A stretch of 34,716 nt of DNA from IMG/VR virus record IMGVR_UViG_3300005826_000039, positions 1 to 34,716 of that record; one strand, 5' to 3'. Positions 25,081-30,513 of the stretch are shown here, piece by piece. A program made the translations under genes and the position numbers. The notes beneath the pieces were generated by a model, which had not been told where the DNA came from, did no database searches, and saw nothing but the letters and a program-made list of their open reading frames with translations. The stretch's first letter is position 1; every line of letters begins with the position of its first letter. Origin of the DNA: a virus.

Positions 25081-26361
25081 CTAGCGAGGATTCGGGCGGA
25101 GGAATTTCGGCTCTGCTTGGCCATTCTTGCATCGGCCATTCTCAAGCTCGGCCTGTTTGAGACAACTGCGCATACCAGCATCGCTGATCATGTGCTCCCA
25201 ACACCATGCTTGATTCTCTTCTTCATATGCGTCGCAAAGCTTATCGCGCTCAGGAGTGCCTGGCTTCGGTATCGGCTTCGGCTTAAATTCATCGTCATCA
25301 GGAATACATACCGCAGCCAGCGGCGCTAACTTGCCGAGCGGCAAAGCTCCAGGGATGGGAATCATCGGAACGATAGCCTGCACGACGTTGAGCAGCTGGC
25401 TGCTCGGTAGCGTGGTGAGCTTCTGTTGGATCAAGGCCGCACCAGCTAGAGGCCACAGCCGATAGATGATCGGCAGCGCCACTGTAGCCTGGTTGCTCGC
25501 ACCCTTGGCGGCGATCATTGGGTAAGGCCTGGCACTAACCACATCCCGAGAACCGATAGGCCGTAGCGTCGTTACAGGCTGACCAGAAGGCCCGCCTAGC
25601 GCGGTCTTGACCTTTACGCGGATCGGCAGATTGCTTTCATTGCCGTATTCATACGTCCAGGTCGTCCCGTCTGGCGTCACGATCTTGCGCGGCTGCGTCG
25701 GGCTGGCCCATTCGTAGCTCGTGGTCAGGCTCTGGCCTACGCTCGAGACTTGCGTATACGTCTTGACCTGCGTGGTCTCTGCGTAATAGGCGAAACGCTC
25801 CTGCGTGCCATCCTGGCGCGTCATCTCAGCCACGCGGCCCAGCGTATCGTAGCTCTCTACTGTTACCCGTTCGCCTTCAGGGTCCTGCAGTTCTCGCAGC
25901 CTGCCCTGCGGATCGCGCGTCGGCGTATAGCCATAGCTGCGCCATAGCGCATCGTTCGCGACGATCTCATTATTTCGGCAGGTCGCACCGTCCGATGTCC
26001 AACCGTCCGGGCAGCCATAGGCCGGAAACACCGGATTGTTCTGTGCCACGATGGCGGGGCCGGCGGCAGGACCGATGCGGTACACGTTGCAAAGCCAATG
26101 ACCAGGCGCATCCTGCGTGCAGACGGAATACTTGGGGTACGCCGTACCGTTAAACGTGCTGGTCTTCTCGCCGCAGCGGCCCGCTTCCTCGACGCTAGCG
26201 AACGGACCGGATAGCGGGCAGTATTGCATGATGTAGCCGCGGATGGTGCTGGCCTGCGGAGAGTACAGCGGCGTAGCAGGCGTGGGCGTGCAGGCCTCCT
26301 GCGCCCAGGAGAGCGCAGGGGCTAGCAGTAAAAACAAGAGCATTTTCCTAAGCATTATCAT
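25081..26361 (-). CDS. Secreted RHS/YD-repeat protein with cysteine-rich ends
   Basis: 426 residues from ATG 26361, chosen because it overlaps the upstream stop (ATGA) and starts a signal peptide (LRKMLLFLLLAPALSWAQ). Residues about 22-130 are cysteine-rich, including WLCNVYRIG and FPAYGCPDGWTSDGATC. Residues about 145-250 contain RHS/YD repeats: RDPQGRLRELQDPEGERVTV, YDTLGRVAEMTRQDG, IVTPDGTTWTYEY. Then hydrophobic stretches near 295-355 and a cysteine-rich end (LCDAYEEENQAWCWEHM, RSCLKQAELENGRC). Full RHS toxins are far longer and carry a conserved core-end motif, absent here. It may act at the cell surface as an accessory (cargo) factor. Confidence 0.75.
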   Translation of the reverse strand: MIMLRKMLLFLLLAPALSWAQEACTPTPATPLYSPQASTIRGYIMQYCPLSGPFASVEEAGRCGEKTSTFNGTAYPKYSVCTQDAPGHWLCNVYRIGPAAGPAIVAQNNPVFPAYGCPDGWTSDGATCRNNEIVANDALWRSYGYTPTRDPQGRLRELQDPEGERVTVESYDTLGRVAEMTRQDGTQERFAYYAETTQVKTYTQVSSVGQSLTTSYEWASPTQPRKIVTPDGTTWTYEYGNESNLPIRVKVKTALGGPSGQPVTTLRPIGSRDVVSARPYPMIAAKGASNQATVALPIIYRLWPLAGAALIQQKLTTLPSSQLLNVVQAIVPMIPIPGALPLGKLAPLAAVCIPDDDEFKPKPIPKPGTPERDKLCDAYEEENQAWCWEHMISDAGMRSCLKQAELENGRCKNGQAEPKFLRPNPR

Positions 26362-26531
26362 ATCCCCATCGTTGTAAGATAGCCAATTGCCGCCTTGGCT
26401 TCTGCAATTTCGGCCTTGGCTTCTTCCAGGCGTTCCGGATGCTCGGCTTCGCATTCGGCTTGCGAGTCGTACTGGCACTCGCCAGTCTCGCCCCACTTCC
26501 ATTTCCCGTTTTCACATTGTTGGCATGGCAT
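26358..26531 (-). CDS. 57-residue CxxC protein, unknown
   Basis: A small gene with a strong binding site (GAAGGAGG then TTTAA before ATG). It begins MPCQQCENGKWKWGETGECQYDSQAECE, with a CxxC and two further cysteines, then an acidic Ala/Glu helix (ERLEEAKAEIAEAKAAIGYL). The cysteine pattern suggests a small zinc-binding head. Its stop overlaps the RHS-like gene start. Similar short CxxC-GKWKWG proteins occur in phage genomes, with no role that I know. Confidence 0.7.
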   Translation of the reverse strand: MPCQQCENGKWKWGETGECQYDSQAECEAEHPERLEEAKAEIAEAKAAIGYLTTMGI

Positions 26532-26561
26532 TTAAACCTCCTTCGTTGTAATACGTGGCCA

Positions 26562-27368
26562 CTATTTAGCCCGTTTCGCGAGTTGCTTTGATAGATCGTA
26601 CGCGGCTCGGTAGAGATAGAACAGCGCCCTGGCGTCCTCTAGCTGGTCGTAATGGCGGTGCTCGAGGTCCGCGTATTCTTTCGAGAAGCGTACGACGTGA
26701 AAGCCCTTAACCTCTATGCCTCTGCATTCCTGCAACAGCATCGAATATGCTGCGACTTGCATCAACACCTCTGGGTAAATCCCGCCGCTAGTCTTCCAGT
26801 CCAGCAGGACGACGTTTCCTGTCTTGCTCTCAATACCTAATGCATCGAACGTGCCACCGATTTGTAAATGTTCTGAAACTAGCGGCACCTCTACTGCAAT
26901 GAAGCGCTCTATCCAGCGATCACGCCACTTCAGCCAAGCCTCTACGCCTGAGCGGATCTTAGGATCTTCCGGCAGCCGCAGCGGATCGTCGCATATGTCG
27001 TGCTCGATCCAGTCATGGACGGATGCACCTATACTGCCCGCTTCTTTAACCTGCTCGTGTAGCTGCTTGCCCTCGAGGCCTTGCTGATAAGCCCACTGGA
27101 TCAGCCCGCCGGAATCCTTGTATCTGCTGCAGATCGTCGTGACGCTTGGAACGATCTTGCCGTCTTTGTTTTTGTAGCGGGCAGGTCGCCCGCCTCCGCG
27201 TTCAATCTTTAAAGTTGGCATTTCACCCTTACCGAGACAAGCCCAACAAATAACATTTCTAGTTCCATGACACTTCGCACATGCTCCATTGTGTTTAGTA
27301 TCTGAGCAGCCTTGGCAGACGACTGATCCTAAGCCATTACAGTAAGAGCATGAAGTTAAATTCACCAT
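26562..27368 (-). CDS. RecB/Cas4-type PD-(D/E)XK nuclease with DnaJ-like zinc domain
   Basis: 268 residues. Residues 1-49 hold four CxxC pairs (C7/C10, C18/C21, C30/C33, C41/C44), several as CxxCxG, spaced like the DnaJ cysteine-rich zinc domain. Residues 50-268 are a nuclease: GGTFDALG provides an acidic residue near 173, VLLDWKTSGG (about 184-193) is the D...D/ExK core, and YPEVLMQVAAYSMLL is the QxxxY motif. Such enzymes resect DNA ends for recombination or replication. A second start, ATG 27221, preceded by AAGGG, would give the nuclease alone. It follows the OB-like gene in the leftward operon. Confidence 0.82.
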   Translation of the reverse strand: MVNLTSCSYCNGLGSVVCQGCSDTKHNGACAKCHGTRNVICWACLGKGEMPTLKIERGGGRPARYKNKDGKIVPSVTTICSRYKDSGGLIQWAYQQGLEGKQLHEQVKEAGSIGASVHDWIEHDICDDPLRLPEDPKIRSGVEAWLKWRDRWIERFIAVEVPLVSEHLQIGGTFDALGIESKTGNVVLLDWKTSGGIYPEVLMQVAAYSMLLQECRGIEVKGFHVVRFSKEYADLEHRHYDQLEDARALFYLYRAAYDLSKQLAKRAK

Positions 27369-27538
27369 TGGATGTCATCTTGCATGTTAAGAATTGCTTC
27401 ATCGGCAGCATCGCCATCTGGCGTCACAGTTTCATTCGCCATATTCCTTAAGCCAATCCGAATAAGAGACCACCCAACATCATTTGCAGCATCGTAGGCC
27501 TCCACGAAAGACTGGATCTCCTTCGCGGACGTTATCAA
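27362..27538 (-). CDS. Small acidic protein containing a duplicated segment
   Basis: 58 residues from TTG 27538, whose TTGA overlaps the previous stop; it ends ILNMQDDIQW and overlaps the nuclease start by 7 bases. An alternative is a 26-residue protein from ATG 27436 (MANETVTPDGDAADEAILNM). The middle of the gene (27406-27476) is nearly identical to 28349-28427, where the same DNA is read in another frame. Start and even coding status are moderately uncertain; coupling on both sides favours a gene. Confidence 0.5.
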   Translation of the reverse strand: MITSAKEIQSFVEAYDAANDVGWSLIRIGLRNMANETVTPDGDAADEAILNMQDDIQW

Positions 27539-27924
27539 AAATCCGGCTCGCCAATGGTCATGTCTTCAGCGGCGGCCCTTACTGCAGCGCTCCACTGTTT
27601 GAGGTCTTCCGGAGACTTTACAAGCCCGCTCTGGATCGCATGCGCCCACACGTTAGACACGCTAGGCCACCACCATGGCGCGGCGTCCGTTTGCTGCTGT
27701 GAGGCAACGGCGCGCGGCTGCTCGACGATGGTAAAGCTCTCGATGGTCGGAATCTGCTTGCCTTGGCGCGTCGTGAAGGAGCCGACGACAGCGTCGATAG
27801 ATTTGCCTGTTGTCTGCTCGATGCCAGGCGCGTTGGTCGAATACCTCTCGCCATTCGTGGCGCTGACGCTATAGTTGCGCCCGCCAGGCTTAGGCGGCGC
27901 GATGCTTTGTACTGTCAGTATCAT
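27535..27924 (-). CDS. OB-fold-like, possible single-stranded DNA-binding protein
   Basis: 129 residues with AAAGGA before ATG. The first 70 residues show a five-strand pattern (ILTVQSIAPP, NYSVSATNGERYS, SIDAVVGSFTTRQGKQIPTIESFTIVEQ) as in OB domains. The rest has DAAPWWWPSVSNVW, a helix, and the tail MTIGEPDF, a short acidic end finishing in Phe like the SSB C-terminal tip. It precedes the RecB-type nuclease, a common pairing in phage recombination modules. Function is inferred from pattern and context. Confidence 0.5.
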   Translation of the reverse strand: MILTVQSIAPPKPGGRNYSVSATNGERYSTNAPGIEQTTGKSIDAVVGSFTTRQGKQIPTIESFTIVEQPRAVASQQQTDAAPWWWPSVSNVWAHAIQSGLVKSPEDLKQWSAAVRAAAEDMTIGEPDF

Positions 27925-28130
27925 TTTGACATTTCCTTTGCACGTAGTTGGCTTTTCAGTTCCTGAAATTCTTTTTCGTAATATGAGATAACCTCAGACG
28001 CTCCGACAGCAAAATTGGCAATGTAAAACAGAGCGCTGCTTATGTCTTTGTTCTGAGTATGTTGGTATCCCAGCTCTTTGACCACATCGACGCAGCGATC
28101 GAAATAACCTGACGATGTCTTTTCGCTCAT
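27921..28130 (-). CDS. Small early protein, unknown
   Basis: 69 residues from ATG 28130 (ATGA overlap with the previous stop); an upstream in-frame GTG would add 5 residues. Helical and charged: SEKTSSGYFDRCVDVVKELGYQHTQ, then ISSALFYIANFAVGASEVISYYEKEFQELKSQLRAKE, an amphipathic/coiled-coil end. Part of the leftward operon, with ATGA overlap to the OB-like gene. No family recognised. Confidence 0.65.
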   Translation of the reverse strand: MSEKTSSGYFDRCVDVVKELGYQHTQNKDISSALFYIANFAVGASEVISYYEKEFQELKSQLRAKEMSK

Positions 28131-28303
28131 CGATTCGCCCCCCACATCGTCGAGACCGGCACGAAGGCGCGACGGCTGCCTAGCCGCTTGTCAAGCTCTG
28201 CCCGCTTCCAGGCCCATTCGATACGCTTCTTGCGGGACCATGCCGGAAAGAGGCGGTGTGCCTGGTGTAGGCAGGCAATCACGTGTTTTATATCGTCGTT
28301 CAT
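28127..28303 (-). CDS. Small basic early protein, unknown
   Basis: 58 residues from ATG 28303, preferred over ATG 28315 because GGAG sits 7 bases upstream of it. Rich in Arg, Lys and Trp: DDIKHVIACLHQAHRLFPAWSRKKRIEWAWKRAELDKRLGSRR. It could bind nucleic acid, but no motif is diagnostic. The gap upstream (28304-28382) holds the end of a duplicated segment. Confidence 0.6.
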   Translation of the reverse strand: MNDDIKHVIACLHQAHRLFPAWSRKKRIEWAWKRAELDKRLGSRRAFVPVSTMWGANR

Positions 28304-28382
28304 TTTGCGCTCCATGTCAGGCAGCCATAAAATCTTTCATTATTACCTCAGCATCGCCATCTGGCGTCAACTCAACACAGTT

Positions 28383-28616
28383 TCATTCGCCATATTCCTT
28401 AACCCAATCCAAATAAGAGACCACCCATTCAATATCGTTTTGCTTTTTCTCCGCAAACATGCCTCTGTGGTGCCGCAAATACCAGGCTTTGAATTCTTCT
28501 AGACGATCCTTTTCTCGTAAAAATCGTTTTCCCTCCTTGTTGATATCAACAATCCAATCGTTTATCTTTGATTTTATTAGATAGCGCATAAAGCGCTCAT
28601 CCAAAAGTGGATTCAT
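28383..28616 (-). CDS. Small charged early protein, unknown
   Basis: 77 residues from ATG 28616, preferred over ATG 28634 because GGAG lies 8 bases upstream, in the same context as the gene start at 28917. Helical, with many charged residues (FMRYLIKSKINDWIVDINKEGKRFLREKDRLEEFKAWYLRHH) and ending VVSYLDWVKEYGE. Its last 14 codons are duplicated at 27434-27475. After its TGA the same frame stays open for another 22 codons, probably a remnant. Confidence 0.65.
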   Translation of the reverse strand: MNPLLDERFMRYLIKSKINDWIVDINKEGKRFLREKDRLEEFKAWYLRHHRGMFAEKKQNDIEWVVSYLDWVKEYGE

Positions 28617-28630
28617 TCGTAAGTCTCCAG

Positions 28631-28825
28631 TCACTCGACGTGCACGTATTCAGCGAACAGTCGCAGCGCCTCTTCGTAGCTATCGCACTGAAACAACCGG
28701 CCCACCATTTCGTTCGCGAGGTCTGCATGCCCATGCACCTTGAGTGCTTTGCTGACGGTGCCGCTGAGAAAAAAGACGTTGCCATTTATTCCCACGAGTT
28801 CCACAACTACATCGGTTTTCGGTTC
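28631..28825 (-). CDS. Small early protein, unknown
   Basis: 64 residues from ATG 28825, with GGGAGG 6 bases upstream. The first half is beta-like (EPKTDVVVELVGINGNVFFLSGTVSKAL), the second helical (HADLANEMVGRLFQCDSYEEALRLFAEYVHVE). The stop is followed closely by the ribosome binding site of the next gene, inside a 27-base repeat. No family recognised. Confidence 0.65.
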   Translation of the reverse strand, partial: EPKTDVVVELVGINGNVFFLSGTVSKALKVHGHADLANEMVGRLFQCDSYEEALRLFAEYVHVE

Positions 28826-28845
28826 CATCGCTTCCTCCCTTTTGA

Positions 28846-28917
28846 TTAAACAATCCGGCCAACCAGCCGCGCATCCTCGGCGTATTCGCTGAGCGTCTTG
28901 CTTGTATTCCAATTCAT
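28846..28917 (-). CDS. Possible 23-residue peptide gene
   Basis: MNWNTSKTLSEYAEDARLVGRIV starts at ATG 28917 in an ATGA overlap with the previous gene's stop, with CTGGAG upstream. It ends at TAA 28846, just before the GGGAGG of the next gene. Length is too short for certainty, but the start context is repeated exactly at 28616, where a longer gene begins. Confidence 0.4.
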   Translation of the reverse strand: MNWNTSKTLSEYAEDARLVGRIV

Positions 28918-29138
28918 TCGTAAGTCTCCAGCCACTCGCAGTAAGCCTCGTCCCAGCCAGCCGCTTCGCGGCGGTCGTCATCGCCAAATGTAGTCCAGTA
29001 GTACCTGTAGAAATTAGCTAGCTGGGCGGTCTGCTCGTCTAGCCATTCCTCGATGGTCATCGTCTCGGCGAACGGGCCGTCAAGCTTACCTTCGCCGCCG
29101 TCGTACATCAGCTCATCACGCTCAACGCTGCTTGCCAT
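28914..29138 (-). CDS. Acidic first gene of the leftward operon, unknown
   Basis: 74 residues with AAGGA 6 bases before ATG. Very acidic: VERDELMYDGGEGKLDGPFAETMTIEEWLDEQ, then QLANFYRYYWTTFGDDDRREAAGWDEAYCEWLETYE. Net charge and small size recall phage proteins that mimic DNA or inhibit host enzymes, but that is only analogy. As the first gene from the leftward promoter it is made earliest. The parS-like site lies in its untranslated leader. Confidence 0.65.
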   Translation of the reverse strand: MASSVERDELMYDGGEGKLDGPFAETMTIEEWLDEQTAQLANFYRYYWTTFGDDDRREAAGWDEAYCEWLETYE

Positions 29139-29150
29139 GCTAGATCCTTA

Positions 29151-29166
29151 TGTTCCACGTGAAACA
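29151..29166. promoter_or_regulatory. Chromosomal-type parS site
   Basis: TGTTCCACGTGAAACA matches the ParB-binding consensus TGTTNCACGTGAAACA at all defined positions. It lies in the divergent control region, between the leftward -10 and the first leftward gene. An exact match by chance in 35 kb is very unlikely. It could load host or phage ParB, or could simply be an operator of similar sequence. Confidence 0.8.
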
Positions 29167-29178
29167 ATCCATAGACGC

Positions 29179-29207
29179 AGCATAAGCCTCTATCATAGGC
29201 ATGTCAA
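29179..29207 (-). promoter_or_regulatory. Leftward early promoter
   Basis: On the minus strand: TTGACA (29207-29202), 17-base spacer, TATGCT (29184-29179). Consensus -35 and good -10 predict a start near 29172, giving a 34-base leader that contains most of the parS-like site. It would transcribe the operon from 29138 to 24416. Confidence 0.75.
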
Positions 29208-29225
29208 GCTCTATTTTTATAGGTC

Positions 29226-29254
29226 TTGACAATCGCAACGTCTATGTCTATCAT
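29226..29254 (+). promoter_or_regulatory. Rightward promoter of the repressor gene
   Basis: TTGACA (29226-29231), 17-base spacer, TATCAT (29249-29254). The predicted transcription start is about 29261, the A of the repressor ATG, so the mRNA should be leaderless, as is the lambda cI mRNA from PRM. Confidence 0.75.
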
Positions 29255-29260
29255 TACGCC

Positions 29261-29449
29261 ATGAAGACTGATGAAATAGTCCAGCGTATCGCCAGCCTAG
29301 AGCAACCTCAGCTCCGATATATCGCTGCTGCTACAGGCATATCGCATGCCACGCTTTGCGCGATGAAGTACGGGCGCACGACTAACCCGACTGGCAAGAC
29401 GTGTGATACGCTGCGCGAATACTTCGAGGCGCACGACTTTAAAGACTGA
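29261..29449 (+). CDS. Small Cro/CI-like repressor, probably leaderless
   Basis: 62 residues from ATG 29261, chosen because the in-frame ATG at 29201 lies upstream of the promoter elements. The helix-turn-helix is LRYIAAATGISHATLCAMKYGRTTNPTGKTCDTLREYF (about 18-55). Length is near lambda Cro (66), with no cleavable C-terminal domain as in CI. It probably binds the TCTAT sites on both sides and decides between leftward and rightward transcription. No other repressor-like gene is seen. Two hairpins, one a strong terminator, follow it directly. Confidence 0.78.
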   Translation: MKTDEIVQRIASLEQPQLRYIAAATGISHATLCAMKYGRTTNPTGKTCDTLREYFEAHDFKD

Positions 29450-29464
29450 AGGAGTCTCCTCCCA

Positions 29465-29494
29465 CCTGGCACGCCCCCCCCTTTGGGTGCCAGG
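29465..29494 (+). other. Hairpin after the repressor gene
   Basis: CCTGGCAC (29465-29472) pairs with GTGCCAGG (29487-29494) around a 14-base loop with a C-run. No U-tract; it stands just before a strong terminator and may protect the 3' end. Confidence 0.6.
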
Positions 29495-29498
29495 CTTC

Positions 29499-29530
29499 GC
29501 CATCAGGCTTCGGCCTGGTGGCTTTTTTTT
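29499..29530 (+). terminator. Rho-independent terminator after the repressor
   Basis: GCCATCAGGC, TTCG, GCCTGGTGGC, followed by eight T. The 10-bp stem has one G-T pair and a UUCG tetraloop. It should end the repressor transcript, so the next rightward genes need readthrough or their own promoters. Confidence 0.92.
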
Positions 29531-29540
29531 CGCCAGGCCC

Positions 29541-29727
29541 TTGACGGCTCGCTCGAGCTGCGCGAAGATAGAGCTGCACTGACTGGCAGGCGGTGTGGCA
29601 AAGCGAAATAACGAAAGGCCCCAGTGTGTCAAGTAGGGCTGCAACGCAACGCGTGCGCTTTCGTTATTTCGAGCACGCTTGCCGCGCTGCCAGCGCCAGC
29701 CCTACTTAGCATGACTGGGGCTTTTTT
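29541..29727 (+). ncRNA. Candidate structured RNA between two terminators
   Basis: This stretch has no gene but several perfect complementary blocks. A, CGAAATAACGAAAG (29604-29617), pairs with A' (29658-29671). B, GCCCCAGT (29618-29625), pairs with B' (29714-29721). C, AAGTAGGGCTG (29631-29641), pairs with C' (29697-29707). A' lies in the loop of a GCGTGC/GCACGC hairpin (29651-29656, 29673-29678), and GCGCT/AGCGC (29684-29696) forms another. A-A' crosses B-B', so they form a pseudoknot or alternative folds. Six T follow B'. A weak promoter, TTGACG (29541-29546), would start an RNA of about 150 bases. Function unknown: regulatory RNA, put-like antiterminator or origin RNA are options. Confidence 0.6.
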
Positions 29728-29759
29728 ATGCAATATCTTCAAATCATCAAGAACACGCA

Positions 29760-29790
29760 GCCGCTAGCGAGCGATCCTAGCGGCTTTTTT
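29760..29790 (+). terminator. Rho-independent terminator
   Basis: GCCGCTAG (29760-29767) pairs with CTAGCGGC (29777-29784), loop of 9 bases, then six T. It is the third terminator-like structure between the repressor and the zinc-finger gene. Confidence 0.88.
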
Positions 29791-29808
29791 GCGGGATAAA
29801 AATATATC

Positions 29809-30147
29809 ATGGCAATGAATCAAATTACTTGGGCGCTAACTGATCACCTATGTAGAGGATGCGGTGGACGGGTGCTAAAAAGTGTTAGCGGTGCTGGTGC
29901 AACTCCTGGAGGGAATCCCATTTGGAAATGTGCCGATTGCGGAAAATCTAACTGTGGGATTGGGCCAGAAATATTGTGTTGGTGCGGTTCTAGCCACAAG
30001 TTGAACCACAATATGACGGCATACATTTGCAAGCCGTTTGCTCTGCTCGAAAGTAGGCCAGAACTACTTGCAGCATTTCTGGCGTGCGGATGTGATCCGA
30101 AACGTGGTGGCGAAGTAGGGATTATGTTAGAGCGTGATTTTAGGTAA
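29809..30147 (+). CDS. Small zinc-finger protein, unknown
   Basis: 112 residues. Cysteine pairs CRGC (15-18), CADC and the near CNCG-type groups (WKCADCGKSNCG, ILCWCGSSHKLNH, ACGCDP) suggest two zinc ribbons or a treble clef, with His in the second. The C-terminal part is helical (ALLESRPELLAAFLACG). No good ribosome binding site precedes ATG, and the gene follows a terminator by 18 bases, so it may be leaderless or start at the second ATG (29815). No family recognised; DNA or RNA binding is plausible. Confidence 0.65.
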   Translation: MAMNQITWALTDHLCRGCGGRVLKSVSGAGATPGGNPIWKCADCGKSNCGIGPEILCWCGSSHKLNHNMTAYICKPFALLESRPELLAAFLACGCDPKRGGEVGIMLERDFR

Positions 30148-30470
30148 TGGCTGAGAAGGTCGTCATCGGCTTTAGGTAATACGTCAGGGCGCGTTAGCTA
30201 ACACCCGTGCTCCGGGGGTACCCAGGACAGGAGCGGCGCCTTGCAGCCACCGGCCAGCGCCAGCGGAACTCGGTGTAGGTATCCGCGAGAACAGGGATGC
30301 AGCGACGAAGCGACTAGGCCGCGTAAGGTCCCCTGGAAATCGAATACACCTGGGAAAGCAAAGCAGCCTGAGGAAGATCTAGCTGCTGGTGGGTGTTATT
30401 GTCTTTAGGTTTTGCTGGAGATATTGCGGCCCAGAAAATAGAGCTTGACAAGCGCAGGATAGACGTATAG
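30148..30470 (+). ncRNA. Non-coding stretch with nested RNA-like fold
   Basis: No convincing gene lies here. Complementary blocks are all compatible with one fold: TAACACCC (30199-30206) with GGGTGTTA (30391-30398) encloses CCCAGG/CCTGGG (30221-30226/30349-30354), which encloses CCTTGC/GTAAGG (30239-30244/30323-30328) and then GCGGA/TCCGC (30263-30267/30282-30286). A side hairpin, AGCAGC/GCTGCT (30362-30387), sits inside the outer stem. The 8-base repeat CTTTAGGT lies on both sides (30170-30177, 30403-30410). No U-tract follows. It does not match tmRNA, RNase P or tRNA by eye. Strand is assumed from the neighbouring genes. Confidence 0.5.
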
Positions 30471-30499
30471 CTTGATATGCTGCTGCTGCCATTTATATT
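30445..30499 (+). promoter_or_regulatory. Promoter candidates of the ParB-like gene
   Basis: TTGATA (30472-30477), 16-base spacer, TATATT (30494-30499) predicts a start near 30506, only about 8 bases before ATG 30514. An upstream TTGACA (30445-30450) has a poorer -10 (TATAGC or TAGCTT). CCTATAGG (30500-30507) overlaps the predicted start and resembles the immunity-region operators. Confidence 0.55.
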
Positions 30500-30513
30500 C
30501 CTATAGGTCAATC

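Larger units (their letters stand above)
29169..29254. promoter_or_regulatory. Operator-like TCTAT/ATAGA repeats in the divergent control region
   Basis: Related sites: CCATAGACG (29169-29177), CCTCTATCATAGG (29187-29199, within GCCTctatcatAGGC), CTATTTTTATAG (29211-29222) and CGTCTATGTCTATCAT (29239-29254). They overlap both -10 elements and lie between the two -35 elements. CCTATAGG at 30500-30507, in front of the ParB-like gene, resembles them. Likely binding sites of the 62-residue repressor; assignment is inference. Confidence 0.5.

Noticed and set aside
25750-25947. Rightward open frames within the RHS-like gene
   Set aside because: Antisense to YD repeats and cysteine motifs that make sense on the minus strand; no translation signals.
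29697-29748. Leftward promoter producing an antisense RNA from the structured element
   Set aside because: TTGATG with a TAAAAA -10 is possible, but the spacing and lack of a leftward U-tract make it weaker than the rightward reading.
30148-30470. Known RNA classes (tmRNA, RNase P, cobalamin riboswitch, group I intron) for the structured stretch
   Set aside because: I could not find their conserved core motifs; only loose resemblances such as GGAACTCGGTG to part of a cobalamin element.
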